A DNA stretch of 49,885 bases from Hyphomicrobiales bacterium (GTDB lineage: Bacteria > Pseudomonadota > Alphaproteobacteria > Rhizobiales > Rhizobiaceae). Numbering within the stretch: position 1 is the stretch's first letter; the number at the start of each line of letters is the position of its first letter. Shown one piece after another: positions 36,234 to 45,333 of this stretch. The notes under the pieces were generated by a model. The model saw only the letters and a program-made list of their open reading frames with translations. It was not told the origin of the DNA and did not search any database. Where the stretch lies: contig JAFKJY010000074.1 of assembly GCA_017305835.1 (NCBI GenBank), positions 1 to 49,885 on the forward strand, written 5' to 3'. The position numbers and the translations under genes are program-made.

Positions 36234-37889
36234 ATGAGGTTCTTCAAGAGCAACGGGGACAAAGTCCCCGCTCACATCGAGGCCATGGCCGAGGATGTGA
36301 AGGGCGGCGGCATGGACCGCCGTGAGTTTCTGGCGCTTGCCAGCGTCTTCGGGGCGTCGACCGCCATGGCGTACGGCATGATCGGCATCGCCGCGCCCAG
36401 CCGCGCGATGGCGGCGGAGCCGAAGACGGGCGGCGTGCTCAAGGTCTCGATGTTCGTCAAGGCGAACAAGGACCCGCGCACGGCCGACTGGTCCGAGATC
36501 GCCAACGCGATGCGCCAGTCGCTCGAGCCGCTGGTCAAGTTCACCCGCGACGGCACGTTCGAGGGCCGGCTGGTGGAGAGCTGGGAAGTCAACGACCAGG
36601 CCACCGAATACGTCCTGCACGTGCGCAAGGGCGCGAGCTGGAACAACGGCGACCCGTTCAACGCCGACGACGTGATCTTCAACATCACGCGCTGGTGCGA
36701 CCAGACGGTCGAGGGCAACTCGATGACGCAGCGCCTCGGCTCGCTCATCGACCCCGCCACCAAGAAGCTGCGCGAAGGCTCTGTCGAGCGCGTCGACGAC
36801 TTCACGGTGAAGCTGAAGCTCTCCGCACCGGATGTCACCGTGATCCCGGGCTTCTCGGACTATCCGGCGCTCGTCGTGCACAAGAGCTTCGACGAGACCG
36901 GCGCGGACTGGGTCAAGAACCCGATCGGCACCGGCCCGTTCGACCTCGTCTCCTACGAGGTGGGCAACCGCGTCGTCTTCAAGCGCCGCGAGAACGGCAA
37001 GTGGTGGGGCGGCGACGCCTATCTCGACGGCGTCGAGTTCATCGACTACGGCTCCAGCGATCCGAACGCCGAGGTCAACGCCTTCGAGGCCGGCGAAATC
37101 CACGCCAACTACGAGACGACGGCCGATTTCGTGAAGATCCTCGACGACATGAAGCTGGTGAAGTCCGAGGTGTCGACCTCGACGACGCTCACCGTGCGCA
37201 TGAACGTCGCCAACAAGCCCTACGACAACCAGAAGGTCCGTCAGGCGGTACAGTACGCCGTCGACAACAATGTCTGCCTGCAGCTCGGCATCAACAATGC
37301 CGGCACCAAGGCCGACAACTACCATGTCGCGCCGATCCAGCCCGACTGGGCCGAGATCGCGCCGTTCAACCGCGACATCGAGAAGGCCAAGGCGCTGATC
37401 ACCGAAGCCGGCCAGCAGGACTTCGAGCACGAGATCATCTCGGTCGACGAGAACTGGCACAAGAACACCTGCGACGCTGTCGCCGCGCAGATGCGCGAGG
37501 CCGGCTTCAAGGTGAAGCGCACGGTGCTGCCGGGCGGCACGTTCTGGAACGACTGGACCAAGTATCCGTTCTCGGCCACCAACTGGAACATGCGGCCGCT
37601 CGGCATCCAGGTCATCACGCTCGCCTACAAGACCGGCGGCGCGTGGAACGAGACGGCCTACTCCAACCCCGATCTCGACAAGCTGATCGACCAGGCGCTG
37701 ACGATCGCCGACAACGACAAGCGCAAGGCCGTGATGAAGGATATCGAGCAGATCATCCAGGATTCCGGCATCCTGATCCAGCCGTACTGGCGCAAGCTCT
37801 ACCGCCACACGGTCGAGGCGGTGAAGGATTTCGGCATGCATCCGATGTTCGAGATCGACGTGCACAAGGTCTGGCTCGACCAGGCCTGA
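36234..37889 (+). CDS. Tat-exported peptide-type substrate-binding protein (SBP family 5)
   Basis: A binding protein of 551 residues. From the ATG at 36234 (after GGAGAGG) it carries a twin-arginine signal, [16 protein letters not shown] around residue 24, followed by a hydrophobic core and SRAMA cleavage near residue 60, which predicts export in folded form. SBP_bac_5 features include [38 protein letters not shown] and [16 protein letters not shown]. The substrate is unknown. It leads an operon with two permeases and a fused ATPase, and a strong terminator-like hairpin follows at 37904-37936. Confidence 0.93.
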   Translation: MRFFKSNGDKVPAHIEAMAEDVKGGGMDRREFLALASVFGASTAMAYGMIGIAAPSRAMAAEPKTGGVLKVSMFVKANKDPRTADWSEIANAMRQSLEPLVKFTRDGTFEGRLVESWEVNDQATEYVLHVRKGASWNNGDPFNADDVIFNITRWCDQTVEGNSMTQRLGSLIDPATKKLREGSVERVDDFTVKLKLSAPDVTVIPGFSDYPALVVHKSFDETGADWVKNPIGTGPFDLVSYEVGNRVVFKRRENGKWWGGDAYLDGVEFIDYGSSDPNAEVNAFEAGEIHANYETTADFVKILDDMKLVKSEVSTSTTLTVRMNVANKPYDNQKVRQAVQYAVDNNVCLQLGINNAGTKADNYHVAPIQPDWAEIAPFNRDIEKAKALITEAGQQDFEHEIISVDENWHKNTCDAVAAQMREAGFKVKRTVLPGGTFWNDWTKYPFSATNWNMRPLGIQVITLAYKTGGAWNETAYSNPDLDKLIDQALTIADNDKRKAVMKDIEQIIQDSGILIQPYWRKLYRHTVEAVKDFGMHPMFEIDVHKVWLDQA

Positions 37890-37903
37890 CGGGCGCGTTT
37901 ACA

Positions 37904-37936
37904 GGAAAGGGCCGCGCTCGCGGCCCTTTCCGTTTT
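37904..37936 (+). terminator. Strong hairpin with T-run between binding protein and permease
   Basis: GGAAAGGGCCG and CGGCCCTTTCC pair perfectly around a short loop, and GTTTT follows. This is a good rho-independent terminator shape inside what should be one operon, so it likely works as partial attenuation that favours the binding protein over the permeases. Confidence 0.75.
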
Positions 37937-37977
37937 CGCCACAGAAGACAACCACCCCACCGGAGGGGAGGGGCAAG

Positions 37978-39012
37978 GTGCTCACATTCATACTGAGGCG
38001 CCTGGGCGGCATGGCTCTGACCATGGTCTGCCTGACGCTCGTCGTTTTCTTCATGGTCAATCTCGAGCCGAACCTGACCAAGCTGGCGCTGAGCCAGATG
38101 GACATGCGCGCCTCGCATGCCGATCAGGAGCGGTGGCTCGAGCGCAACGGCTACCGCCAGCCCTTCCTGATCCGCTACGGACAGTGGATCGGGGTGGTGA
38201 AGAAGCAGCCGATCATCAGCCCGACGACCGGCCAGCCGACGGCGCGCTTCTCGTTCTGCAACGACCCGGCGGAGCCGAGATATTCCGGCATCCTGCAGGG
38301 CGATTTCGGCTGCTCGACCAAGTTCCGCACCTCGGTCTCGACCAAGCTCTTCCCGGCGCTCGCGGCGACGGGCACGCTGATGATGTGGGTGCTGATCGTG
38401 ATGGTGCCGGTCTCGCTGCTGATCGGCATATTGGCGGGCATGCGGGAGGGCTCGCGCACCGACCGCACGCTTTCGGTGATCTCGATCGCCTCGACGGCGA
38501 CGCCGGAATACGTCTCGGGCGTCATCTTCACCGTCGTCTTCGCCTCGTGGCTCGGCTGGCTCAACGGCTCGGCCGCCTCGGCCTCGCAGGGCATCACCTT
38601 CTACAACTTCACCCTGCCGGTGATGACGCTGGCGATCTACGGCATCGGCTACATAGCGCGCATGACGCGGGCCTCGATGGTCGAGGTGATGACGCAGCAA
38701 TATATCCGCACCGCGCGGCTCAAGGGGCTGAGCTTCGGCGGCGTGGTGGTCAAGCACGCGCTGCGCAACGCGCTGATCGCGCCGTTCACGGTCATCATGC
38801 TGCAGTTCCCGTGGCTGCTTACCGGCGTGGTCGTGGTCGAGACGATGTTCCGCTACCAGGGCTTCGGCTACACGCTGGTCGAGGCCGCCAGCAACAACGA
38901 CATCGACCTGCTCCTGGGCTGCTCGCTCGTCTCCGTCTTCGTCGTGCTCCTCACGCAGCTCATCTCCGACGTCGGCTACGCCTATCTCAACCCGCGCATC
39001 CGCGTGCAGTAG
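37978..39012 (+). CDS. Peptide-type ABC permease (DppB/OppB-like)
   Basis: A 344-residue permease beginning MLTFILRRLGGMALTMVCLT from a GTG at 37978 after GGAGGGGAGG. Membrane segments occur near residues 9-30, 130-155, 170-195, 210-230, 260-285 and 305-330. The EAA loop is YIRTARLKGLSFGGVVVKHALRNAL, and it ends AYLNPRIRVQ as is usual. A longer periplasmic loop after the first helix includes two cysteines (FCNDPAEP, FGCSTKF). The next permease starts 11 bases downstream. Confidence 0.93.
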   Translation: MLTFILRRLGGMALTMVCLTLVVFFMVNLEPNLTKLALSQMDMRASHADQERWLERNGYRQPFLIRYGQWIGVVKKQPIISPTTGQPTARFSFCNDPAEPRYSGILQGDFGCSTKFRTSVSTKLFPALAATGTLMMWVLIVMVPVSLLIGILAGMREGSRTDRTLSVISIASTATPEYVSGVIFTVVFASWLGWLNGSAASASQGITFYNFTLPVMTLAIYGIGYIARMTRASMVEVMTQQYIRTARLKGLSFGGVVVKHALRNALIAPFTVIMLQFPWLLTGVVVVETMFRYQGFGYTLVEAASNNDIDLLLGCSLVSVFVVLLTQLISDVGYAYLNPRIRVQ

Positions 39013-39022
39013 GGAGGACCGC

Positions 39023-40180
39023 ATGCCCACCGAACGCATCGGCGCGATCGCCATCATCTGGGGCGTCCTCGTCCAGTTCTGGCCGGTGTGGCTGGCGCTT
39101 GCCATCATCGTCGCCGCCAGCATGGTCTGGCGGCGCCGGCTGGGGCTCTACGGCCAGCTCTTCGATTCCGGCGTCGGCATCGCGGGCGTGGTGATCTGCC
39201 TGTTCTGGCTGTTCACGGCGATCTTCTCGCACATCATCGCGCCGTTCGACCCGCTCGGCCAGATCGTGGCGATGAAGGACGCGCTGCCCGGCTCCGTGGT
39301 GCCCGACACCGGCGGCGTATACCTGCTCGGCGGCGACAAGCTGGCGCGCGACGTGTTCAGCCGCATGGTCTACGGCAGCCGCATCGTGCTGATCATCGCG
39401 CCGTCGGCAACGCTGTTCGCGCTGATGGTCGGCACGACGCTCGGCCTGCCTGCCGGCTATTACGGCGGCCGGATCGACACGATCCTGTCGTTCCTGGCCA
39501 ACCTCGTGCTGGCCTTCCCGGTGATCCTGCTGTTCTACCTGCTGGTGACGCCGGGCATCATGGACACGCCGCTGCCCTATGCGATGGCGGGCGTGTTCTT
39601 CATCTTCCCGGTCATCTTCTTCTGCGTGCTGTTCTGGACGCGGTTCAGGAGCCGGCCGGAGCGGCTCTACCCGCTGCTCGCCGCCACCATCCTGATCGGC
39701 GGCTGGATTTATATGGGGCTGGTGTTCGACAAGGACCCGCTCGGCATCGTGTCGATCCGGCCGAACGAGCTCAACATCTTCGTGGCGGTGGTGTTCGCCT
39801 CCGCGCCGGGCGTGTTCCGCATCGTGCGCGGGCTGGCCATGGACATCAAGACGCGCGACTACGTGGCGGCGGCGCAGACCCGCGGCGAGGGGCCGTGGTA
39901 CATCATGCTGTGGGAGATCCTGCCCAATGCGCGCGGGCCGCTGATCGTCGATACCTGCCTGCGCATCGGCTACACCACCATCCTGCTCGGCACGCTCGGC
40001 TATTTCGGCCTGGGGCTGGCGCCGGAGAGCCCCGACTGGGGCACGGCGATCAAGGACGCCAGCCGGCTGCTCAGGGCGACCGTGCACCCGGCGCTGCCGC
40101 CCGTCTTCGCGCTGATGAGCTTCGTGCTCGGGCTCAACCTGCTCGCCGACGCGCTGCGCGAACAATCGCTGAAAGACTGA
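39023..40180 (+). CDS. Peptide-type ABC permease (DppC/OppC-like)
   Basis: Second permease, 385 residues, longer than a typical 300. It has an extra N-terminal hydrophobic stretch (VLVQFWPVWLALAIIVAASM) before the usual first helix. The OppC landmark GDKLARDVFSRMVYGSRI and EAA loop YVAAAQTRGEGPWYIMLWEILPN are present, and it ends with NLLADALREQSLKD. The middle carries additional helices compared with the permease at 15793. The ATG follows GGGAGG; the ATPase begins nine bases after the stop. Confidence 0.92.
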   Translation: MPTERIGAIAIIWGVLVQFWPVWLALAIIVAASMVWRRRLGLYGQLFDSGVGIAGVVICLFWLFTAIFSHIIAPFDPLGQIVAMKDALPGSVVPDTGGVYLLGGDKLARDVFSRMVYGSRIVLIIAPSATLFALMVGTTLGLPAGYYGGRIDTILSFLANLVLAFPVILLFYLLVTPGIMDTPLPYAMAGVFFIFPVIFFCVLFWTRFRSRPERLYPLLAATILIGGWIYMGLVFDKDPLGIVSIRPNELNIFVAVVFASAPGVFRIVRGLAMDIKTRDYVAAAQTRGEGPWYIMLWEILPNARGPLIVDTCLRIGYTTILLGTLGYFGLGLAPESPDWGTAIKDASRLLRATVHPALPPVFALMSFVLGLNLLADALREQSLKD

Positions 40181-40189
40181 GGCCGACCG

Positions 40190-42688
40190 ATGAACGAAGC
40201 CGTCAAAGCAACGCACATCGAAAAATCCGCCGAGCCGATCCTGGAGATCGAGAACCTGTCGATCTCCTTCTTCACCCGCAAGGGCGAGATCCCGGCGGTG
40301 ATGGACTTCTCCTGCACGGTGCTGCCCGGCGAGGCGATGGGCATCGTCGGCGAGAGCGGCTGCGGCAAGTCGACCGTCTCGCTCGGCATCATGCGCGACC
40401 TGTCGAATGTCGGCCGCATCGTCGGCGGCCGCATCCGCTTCAAGGGCCGCGACATGGGCGAGATGAGCGACGCCGAGCTGCGCGCCATCCGCGGCAACGA
40501 GATCGCCATGATCTACCAGGAGCCGATGGCGAGCCTGAACCCGGCCATGAAGGTCGGCCAGCAGCTCATGGAAGTGCCGCTGATCCACGATCATGTGTCG
40601 AAGGAGGAGGCCTACAACCGCGCGCTGGAGATGGTGCGGGCGGTCAAGCTGCCCGACCCGGAGCGGATGATGCGCAGCTTCCCGCACCAGCTCTCGGGCG
40701 GCCAGCAGCAGCGCATCGTCATCGCCATGGCGCTGCTGTCGCAGCCGGCGCTGCTGCTGCTCGACGAGCCGACCACGGCGCTCGACGTGACGGTGGAGGC
40801 CGGCATCGTCGAGCTGGTCAAGGGGCTGGGCAAGCGCTTCGGTACGTCGATGATCTTCGTGTCGCACAATCTCGGCCTGATCCTCGAGACCTGCGACCGC
40901 ATCACGGTGATGTATTCCGGCGAGGCGGTCGAGACCGGCTCGATCAAGGACGTGTTCGACACGATGCGGCACCCCTACACGCAGGGGCTGTTCCGCTCGA
41001 TCCCGTTGCCGGGCGCCGACAAGAACAGCCGCCCGCTGGTCGCCATCCCCGGCCAGCTCCCGCTGCCGCAGGACCGGCCGAAGGGCTGCAATTTCGGGCC
41101 GCGCTGCCACCACTTCAAGGCCGGCGTCTGCGACGTCGCCGAGATCCCGATGATCGAGGTGGGCGGGCAGGACCGGCACTTCTCGCGCTGCGTGCGCTTC
41201 GACGAGATCGACTGGTCGGCGCTGCCGGCCGGCGCGCAGACCGCGAAGGAGCCGGTCAAGCCCGGCAAGCCGGTGCTGACCATCGACCATCTCAGGAAAT
41301 ACTACCAGGTCTCCGCCAACGCGATCTTCGGCGGCGGCGAGACGCGCACGGTGAAGGCCAACGAGGAGATCAGCTTCGAGGCGCGCGAATCCGAGACGGT
41401 GGCGATCGTCGGCGAGAGCGGCTGCGGCAAGTCGACCCTCGCAAAGGTCCTGCTCGGGCTGGAGACGGCGACCTCCGGCAGCGTCAAGCTCGCCGGCTCC
41501 GACATCCAGGCGACCCCGGTCGAGGCGCGCAGCACGGACTCCGTCAGCTCCATCCAGATGGTGTTCCAGAACCCGTTCGACACGCTCAACCCGAGCCATT
41601 CGGTCGGCTCGCAGATCATCCGCACGCTGGAGAAGTTCAAGGTCGGCAATTCGATGGCGGAGCGGCGGCAGCGCATGTTCGAGCTGCTCGACCTCGTCAA
41701 GCTGCCGCGGGCTTTCGCCGAGCGCATGCCGCGCCAGCTCTCGGGCGGGCAGAAGCAGCGCATCGGCGTGGCGCGCGCCTTCGCCGGCAAGGCCAAGGTG
41801 GTGGTGGCCGACGAGCCGGTGTCGGCGCTCGACGTGTCGGTGCAGGCGGCCGTCACCGAGCTCCTGATGGACATCCAGCGCGAGAACAAGACGACGATGC
41901 TGTTCATCAGCCACGACCTGTCGGTCGTGCGCTACATCGCCGACCGCGTCATCGTCATGTATCTCGGCCACATCGTGGAGCAGGGCACGACGGACCAGAT
42001 CTTCTCGCCGCCGTACCACCCCTACACGGAGGCGCTGCTGTCGGCGATCCCGATCGCCGACACGAGCGTGGTCAAGAAGCACATCGTGCTCGAAGGCGAC
42101 ATCCCGTCGGCCATGAACCCGCCGCCCGGCTGTCCGTTCCAGACGCGCTGCCGCTGGAAGCAGTTCGTGCCGGGCAACAAGTGCGAGACCGAGCTGCCGC
42201 CGCTGAGGAACCTCGGCAACGGGCATCGCAGCCTGTGCTGGCTCGACGACGAGCAGCTCGCGCGCATGGAGCCGGTGATCAGCTTCAAGGGCAAGAGCGC
42301 GGCGCAAGCCGACGCCGCGTTCCGCGCGGGAGGACGGCGCAAGGCCGCGCCGGCGCAGGCGCTGCCCGAGCGGCCGGCGGCGGGCGCGGAAGCCTCGCCC
42401 GCGCGCGCCCAGCGCGGGGCGGCCCGGCCGAAGGCCTCGGCGTCGAAGGCCGTCAGCGCGCGGCCGGGCGAATCGGCGCCGGAGAAGTCGTTGACCGAGG
42501 TCGGCGAGGGGCGCCAGGCGGCGAGCGCGGAGGTGAGGCCCGCCACCGCGCCCACCCGCAAGGAGAAGGCGCAGGCGAAGGGCAAGACCGGGCAGCAGCC
42601 GCGCCCGGTCAAGACCGCCTCGTCGCCGGCCGAGGCGCGCCGCAGGCTGGGCATCAGCCGGCCGGACGGGAAGCCGCGCCGGCCGTAG
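40190..42688 (+). CDS. Fused double ATPase of a peptide-type ABC importer (OppDF fusion)
   Basis: One polypeptide of 832 residues does the work of OppD and OppF. The first half has Walker [10 protein letters not shown] (about 56-64), [29 protein letters not shown] and FVSHNLGL. The second has GESGCGKST (about 406-414), [33 protein letters not shown] and FISHDLSVV. Each is followed by an oligopeptide-type C-terminal module with cysteines. From about residue 700 a 133-residue tail rich in Ala, Lys, Arg and Pro follows, probably disordered and not part of the ATPase fold. It is the last gene of the operon and ends eight bases from the convergent DUF4239 gene. Confidence 0.93.
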   Translation: MNEAVKATHIEKSAEPILEIENLSISFFTRKGEIPAVMDFSCTVLPGEAMGIVGESGCGKSTVSLGIMRDLSNVGRIVGGRIRFKGRDMGEMSDAELRAIRGNEIAMIYQEPMASLNPAMKVGQQLMEVPLIHDHVSKEEAYNRALEMVRAVKLPDPERMMRSFPHQLSGGQQQRIVIAMALLSQPALLLLDEPTTALDVTVEAGIVELVKGLGKRFGTSMIFVSHNLGLILETCDRITVMYSGEAVETGSIKDVFDTMRHPYTQGLFRSIPLPGADKNSRPLVAIPGQLPLPQDRPKGCNFGPRCHHFKAGVCDVAEIPMIEVGGQDRHFSRCVRFDEIDWSALPAGAQTAKEPVKPGKPVLTIDHLRKYYQVSANAIFGGGETRTVKANEEISFEARESETVAIVGESGCGKSTLAKVLLGLETATSGSVKLAGSDIQATPVEARSTDSVSSIQMVFQNPFDTLNPSHSVGSQIIRTLEKFKVGNSMAERRQRMFELLDLVKLPRAFAERMPRQLSGGQKQRIGVARAFAGKAKVVVADEPVSALDVSVQAAVTELLMDIQRENKTTMLFISHDLSVVRYIADRVIVMYLGHIVEQGTTDQIFSPPYHPYTEALLSAIPIADTSVVKKHIVLEGDIPSAMNPPPGCPFQTRCRWKQFVPGNKCETELPPLRNLGNGHRSLCWLDDEQLARMEPVISFKGKSAAQADAAFRAGGRRKAAPAQALPERPAAGAEASPARAQRGAARPKASASKAVSARPGESAPEKSLTEVGEGRQAASAEVRPATAPTRKEKAQAKGKTGQQPRPVKTASSPAEARRRLGISRPDGKPRRP

Positions 42689-42696
42689 GAGCCGCC

Positions 42697-43455
42697 TCAG
42701 CCCGCCGTCACCGCCGGCGGGTGGAAGGTGATCCTCGCTCCGCCCGAATAGGGGTTGGCGTAGAGCGCCAGGATCCACAGGCTCGCGGTGGCGGCCACGG
42801 CGAAGATCGCCAGCGCCCAGCGGCCGGCCGGCGGCCGGTCGGCGTGGACGGCCGCGATGGCGATCATCGACATCACGGTCAGCACCAGCACGAGATACCA
42901 TTTGTATTCGCTGACGGAGCTGACGCCGATTGCGAGCCGCGTGTTGCGCGCGTCCTGCAGCTCGTCGAAGTCCTGCGCCATCTTGGCCATCAGCGCCGGC
43001 GGCGTGCCGGCGCGGGCGAGCTCGATGATGGCGAGGCGCATGGATTGCAGCGCGCGCTCGACCTCCTCGGCCGGCTGGGCGTTGGCGGTCTCGCCCCACT
43101 CGGCCTGCGCGACGGCGCCGACATAGGCGGCGAGCGCCTCGCGCAGGTGCGGCGCGTCCAGCGCGTCGCGCTCCGACATGCCGTGGAGGCGGCTGATCGA
43201 GGAGCGCTCGGCGCTGGCGGCCTGCTCGGCCTGCGAGCGCACGCCCCACAGGTCGGCCGCGGCGAAGCCGAGCGAGAGCGCCCAGATCGTCGTCACGGCG
43301 GTGAAGAAGGGCGCGACGGGCAGGATGCGCGCATCCGCCGTCCAGCGTCGGTGGAGCGCGCCGAGGGCGAAGAGCGACAGCAGCAGCGACAGCAGGGCAA
43401 AGGCCGCGAAGGCAACGAGAAGCAGCAGCGGCGACAGCGCGAAGATCGTGTTCAA
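42697..43455 (-). CDS. DUF4239-like (bestrophin-like) membrane protein
   Basis: A protein of about 252 residues with two N-terminal membrane helices (LLLLVAFAAFALLSLLLSLF; FFTAVTTIWALSLGFAAADLW), a soluble middle rich in Ala and Glu, and two C-terminal helices. SQAEQAASAERSSISRLHG and the ending NPYSGGARITFHPP match the DUF4239 pattern. The function is not known; a channel-like role is only suggested by the distant relation. No ATG is available; a TTG at 43455 after GGGAGA fits best, and longer open readings run into the divergent mttB. Confidence 0.75.
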   Translation of the reverse strand: MNTIFALSPLLLLVAFAAFALLSLLLSLFALGALHRRWTADARILPVAPFFTAVTTIWALSLGFAAADLWGVRSQAEQAASAERSSISRLHGMSERDALDAPHLREALAAYVGAVAQAEWGETANAQPAEEVERALQSMRLAIIELARAGTPPALMAKMAQDFDELQDARNTRLAIGVSSVSEYKWYLVLVLTVMSMIAIAAVHADRPPAGRWALAIFAVAATASLWILALYANPYSGGARITFHPPAVTAG

Positions 43456-43695
43456 GGCGGATTCTCCCTTCCGGGTTTCTGCCCGCTGCGGCCGCCCGCG
43501 TCCAGCCTCGATGGCGCCGGGAGTGCCGCGGAAGGCGGAGGCAGCGCGGCCGCGCCTGCCGACCCCTGCCATGCCGGCGACCGGGCATGTCGCAAAAGTG
43601 ACAATCTTGCCGGCAGACATGCCGCTCTGTCTAAAATCATGCGCTGCGTGACGTAAATCCGACAACGCGGGCCGCGGCGGAGCCCATGATGGGGC

Positions 43696-45237
43696 ATGAA
43701 CGCCGAACCCAGACGACGCCGCTCGGCAGGCCGAGGCCAGGCCCGCAGCGAGAGCCGGATCCCGCAGCTTCCGCGCCGCCGCGTCCGCTATTCGACGCCG
43801 CCGATGCGGGTGCTGTCGGACGACCATGTCGAGGCGATCCACGACGCCTCGATGACGATCCTCGAAACGCTCGGCATCGAGGTGATGAACGCCGCCGCGC
43901 TCGACCTGTTCGCGGCTGCCGGCGCGACGGTCGACCGCGCGAGCCGCACGGTGCGCGCCGACCGCGGGCTGGTCATGGAACTGGTCGCCAGGGTGCCGTC
44001 GACCTGCACGCTGACGCCGCGTAACCCGGACTGCCGCGTCCATCTCGGCGGCGACGACGTCGCCTTCACGCTGGTCGCCGGGCCACCCAACGTGCACGAC
44101 ATGGAGCGCGGCCGCCGCGCCGGCAACCTCCGCGACTATCGCGACCTCGTGCGGCTCGCGCAGCACTTCAACGCGATCACCATGCTGGGCAACCAGGTCT
44201 GCGCGCCGGTCGAGCTGCCGGCCAATTCGCGCCATCTCGACACCTACCTCGCCAACCTCACCCTGACCGACAAGAGCTTTCACCTCTCCGCGATCGGCTC
44301 GGGCAGGGCGCTCGACGGCATCTCGATGATGGCGATCGCGCGCGGGCTGTCGCTGGAGGCGTTCGCGCGCGACCCCGGCGTGACGACGATCATCTCGGTC
44401 AACTCGCCGCGCCGCCTCGACGAGGCGATGGCGGACGGCCTCATGACGATGGCCGCGCACGGCCAGCCGGTCTGCGTCACGCCGTTCACGCTGATGGGCG
44501 CGATGAGCCCGGTGACGCTCGCCGGCGCGCTGGCGCAGCAGAACGCCGAGGCGCTGTTCGGCATCGCGCTGACGCAACTGGTGCGGCCGGGCACGCCGGC
44601 GATCTACGGCGCCTTCACGTCGAACGTCGACATGCGCTCTGGGGCGCCGGCCTTCGGGACGCCGGAGAATACCAAGGCCAACATCGCGTCGGGACAGCTC
44701 GCGCGGCGCTACAATCTGCCCTACCGCACGACGCCCGGCTCGGCCTCCAACGCGGCCGACGCACAAGGGGCCTACGAGACGATGATGGCGCTGTGGGGCG
44801 CGCTGCTCGGCCACGCCAACCTCGTCTACCACGCCGCCGGCTGGCAGGAGGGCGGGCTGACGGCCTCGTTCGAGAAGCTCGTCATCGACGTGGAGATGAT
44901 CCAGCACATGACCGAGTTCCTGAGCCCCATCGCGGTGGACGCGGGCGAGCTGGCGCTCGACGCGCTCGGCCGCGTGCCGACCGGCGGACACTTCTTCGGC
45001 GACGCCCACACGCTGGAACGCTACGCGACCGCCTTCTACCAGCCCATGCTGTCGAACTGGCAGAACCACGAGGCGTGGCTTGAGGCGGGCGGGCTCGACG
45101 CGACGGCGCGCGCGACGAAGGTGTGGAAGAAGGCGCTGGAAGAGTACGAGCAGCCGGCGATGGATCCGGGGACCCGCGAGGCGCTGGAGGCCTATGTCGC
45201 AAAGCGCAAGGAAGAGATCGGAGCGGGCGAGCCGTGA
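43696..45237 (+). CDS. MttB-family (trimethylamine methyltransferase-like) corrinoid methyltransferase
   Basis: A 513-residue TIM-barrel protein of the MttB superfamily. Members move a methyl group from a quaternary or tertiary amine (betaines, carnitine, trimethylamine) to a corrinoid protein. Family stretches include RVLSDDHVEAIHDASMTILE, SVNSPRRLDEAMADGLM, TPFTLMGAMSPVTLAGALAQ and the DAQGAYETMMALWGALLGHA region followed by HAAGWQEGGLTASFEKLV. No in-frame TAG occurs, so it is the non-pyrrolysine type. No corrinoid protein or methyl acceptor gene is in the window. The next gene, a dimethylglycine-dehydrogenase-like enzyme 96 bases on, suggests stepwise demethylation; substrate unknown. Confidence 0.9.
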   Translation: MNAEPRRRRSAGRGQARSESRIPQLPRRRVRYSTPPMRVLSDDHVEAIHDASMTILETLGIEVMNAAALDLFAAAGATVDRASRTVRADRGLVMELVARVPSTCTLTPRNPDCRVHLGGDDVAFTLVAGPPNVHDMERGRRAGNLRDYRDLVRLAQHFNAITMLGNQVCAPVELPANSRHLDTYLANLTLTDKSFHLSAIGSGRALDGISMMAIARGLSLEAFARDPGVTTIISVNSPRRLDEAMADGLMTMAAHGQPVCVTPFTLMGAMSPVTLAGALAQQNAEALFGIALTQLVRPGTPAIYGAFTSNVDMRSGAPAFGTPENTKANIASGQLARRYNLPYRTTPGSASNAADAQGAYETMMALWGALLGHANLVYHAAGWQEGGLTASFEKLVIDVEMIQHMTEFLSPIAVDAGELALDALGRVPTGGHFFGDAHTLERYATAFYQPMLSNWQNHEAWLEAGGLDATARATKVWKKALEEYEQPAMDPGTREALEAYVAKRKEEIGAGEP

Positions 45238-45333
45238 GAAGTGCGCCCCCTACCTGTCGTTGAGAAGATGATTCAACCGCCTCCCATCCTGATTCCCTAT
45301 TCTCTCCCAACTAACTGAAATCAGAGAACAATC

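Noticed and set aside
38987..43588. A 1,533-codon open frame on the minus strand opposite the second importer
   Set aside because: Same GC shadow effect; the plus strand has two permeases and a fused ATPase with complete motifs.
43456..45069. A long minus-strand extension of the DUF4239 gene
   Set aside because: The extension lies opposite mttB and has no family sequence.
43696..45237. Pyrrolysine-containing MttB
   Set aside because: The frame has no internal TAG and no pyl genes are in the window.
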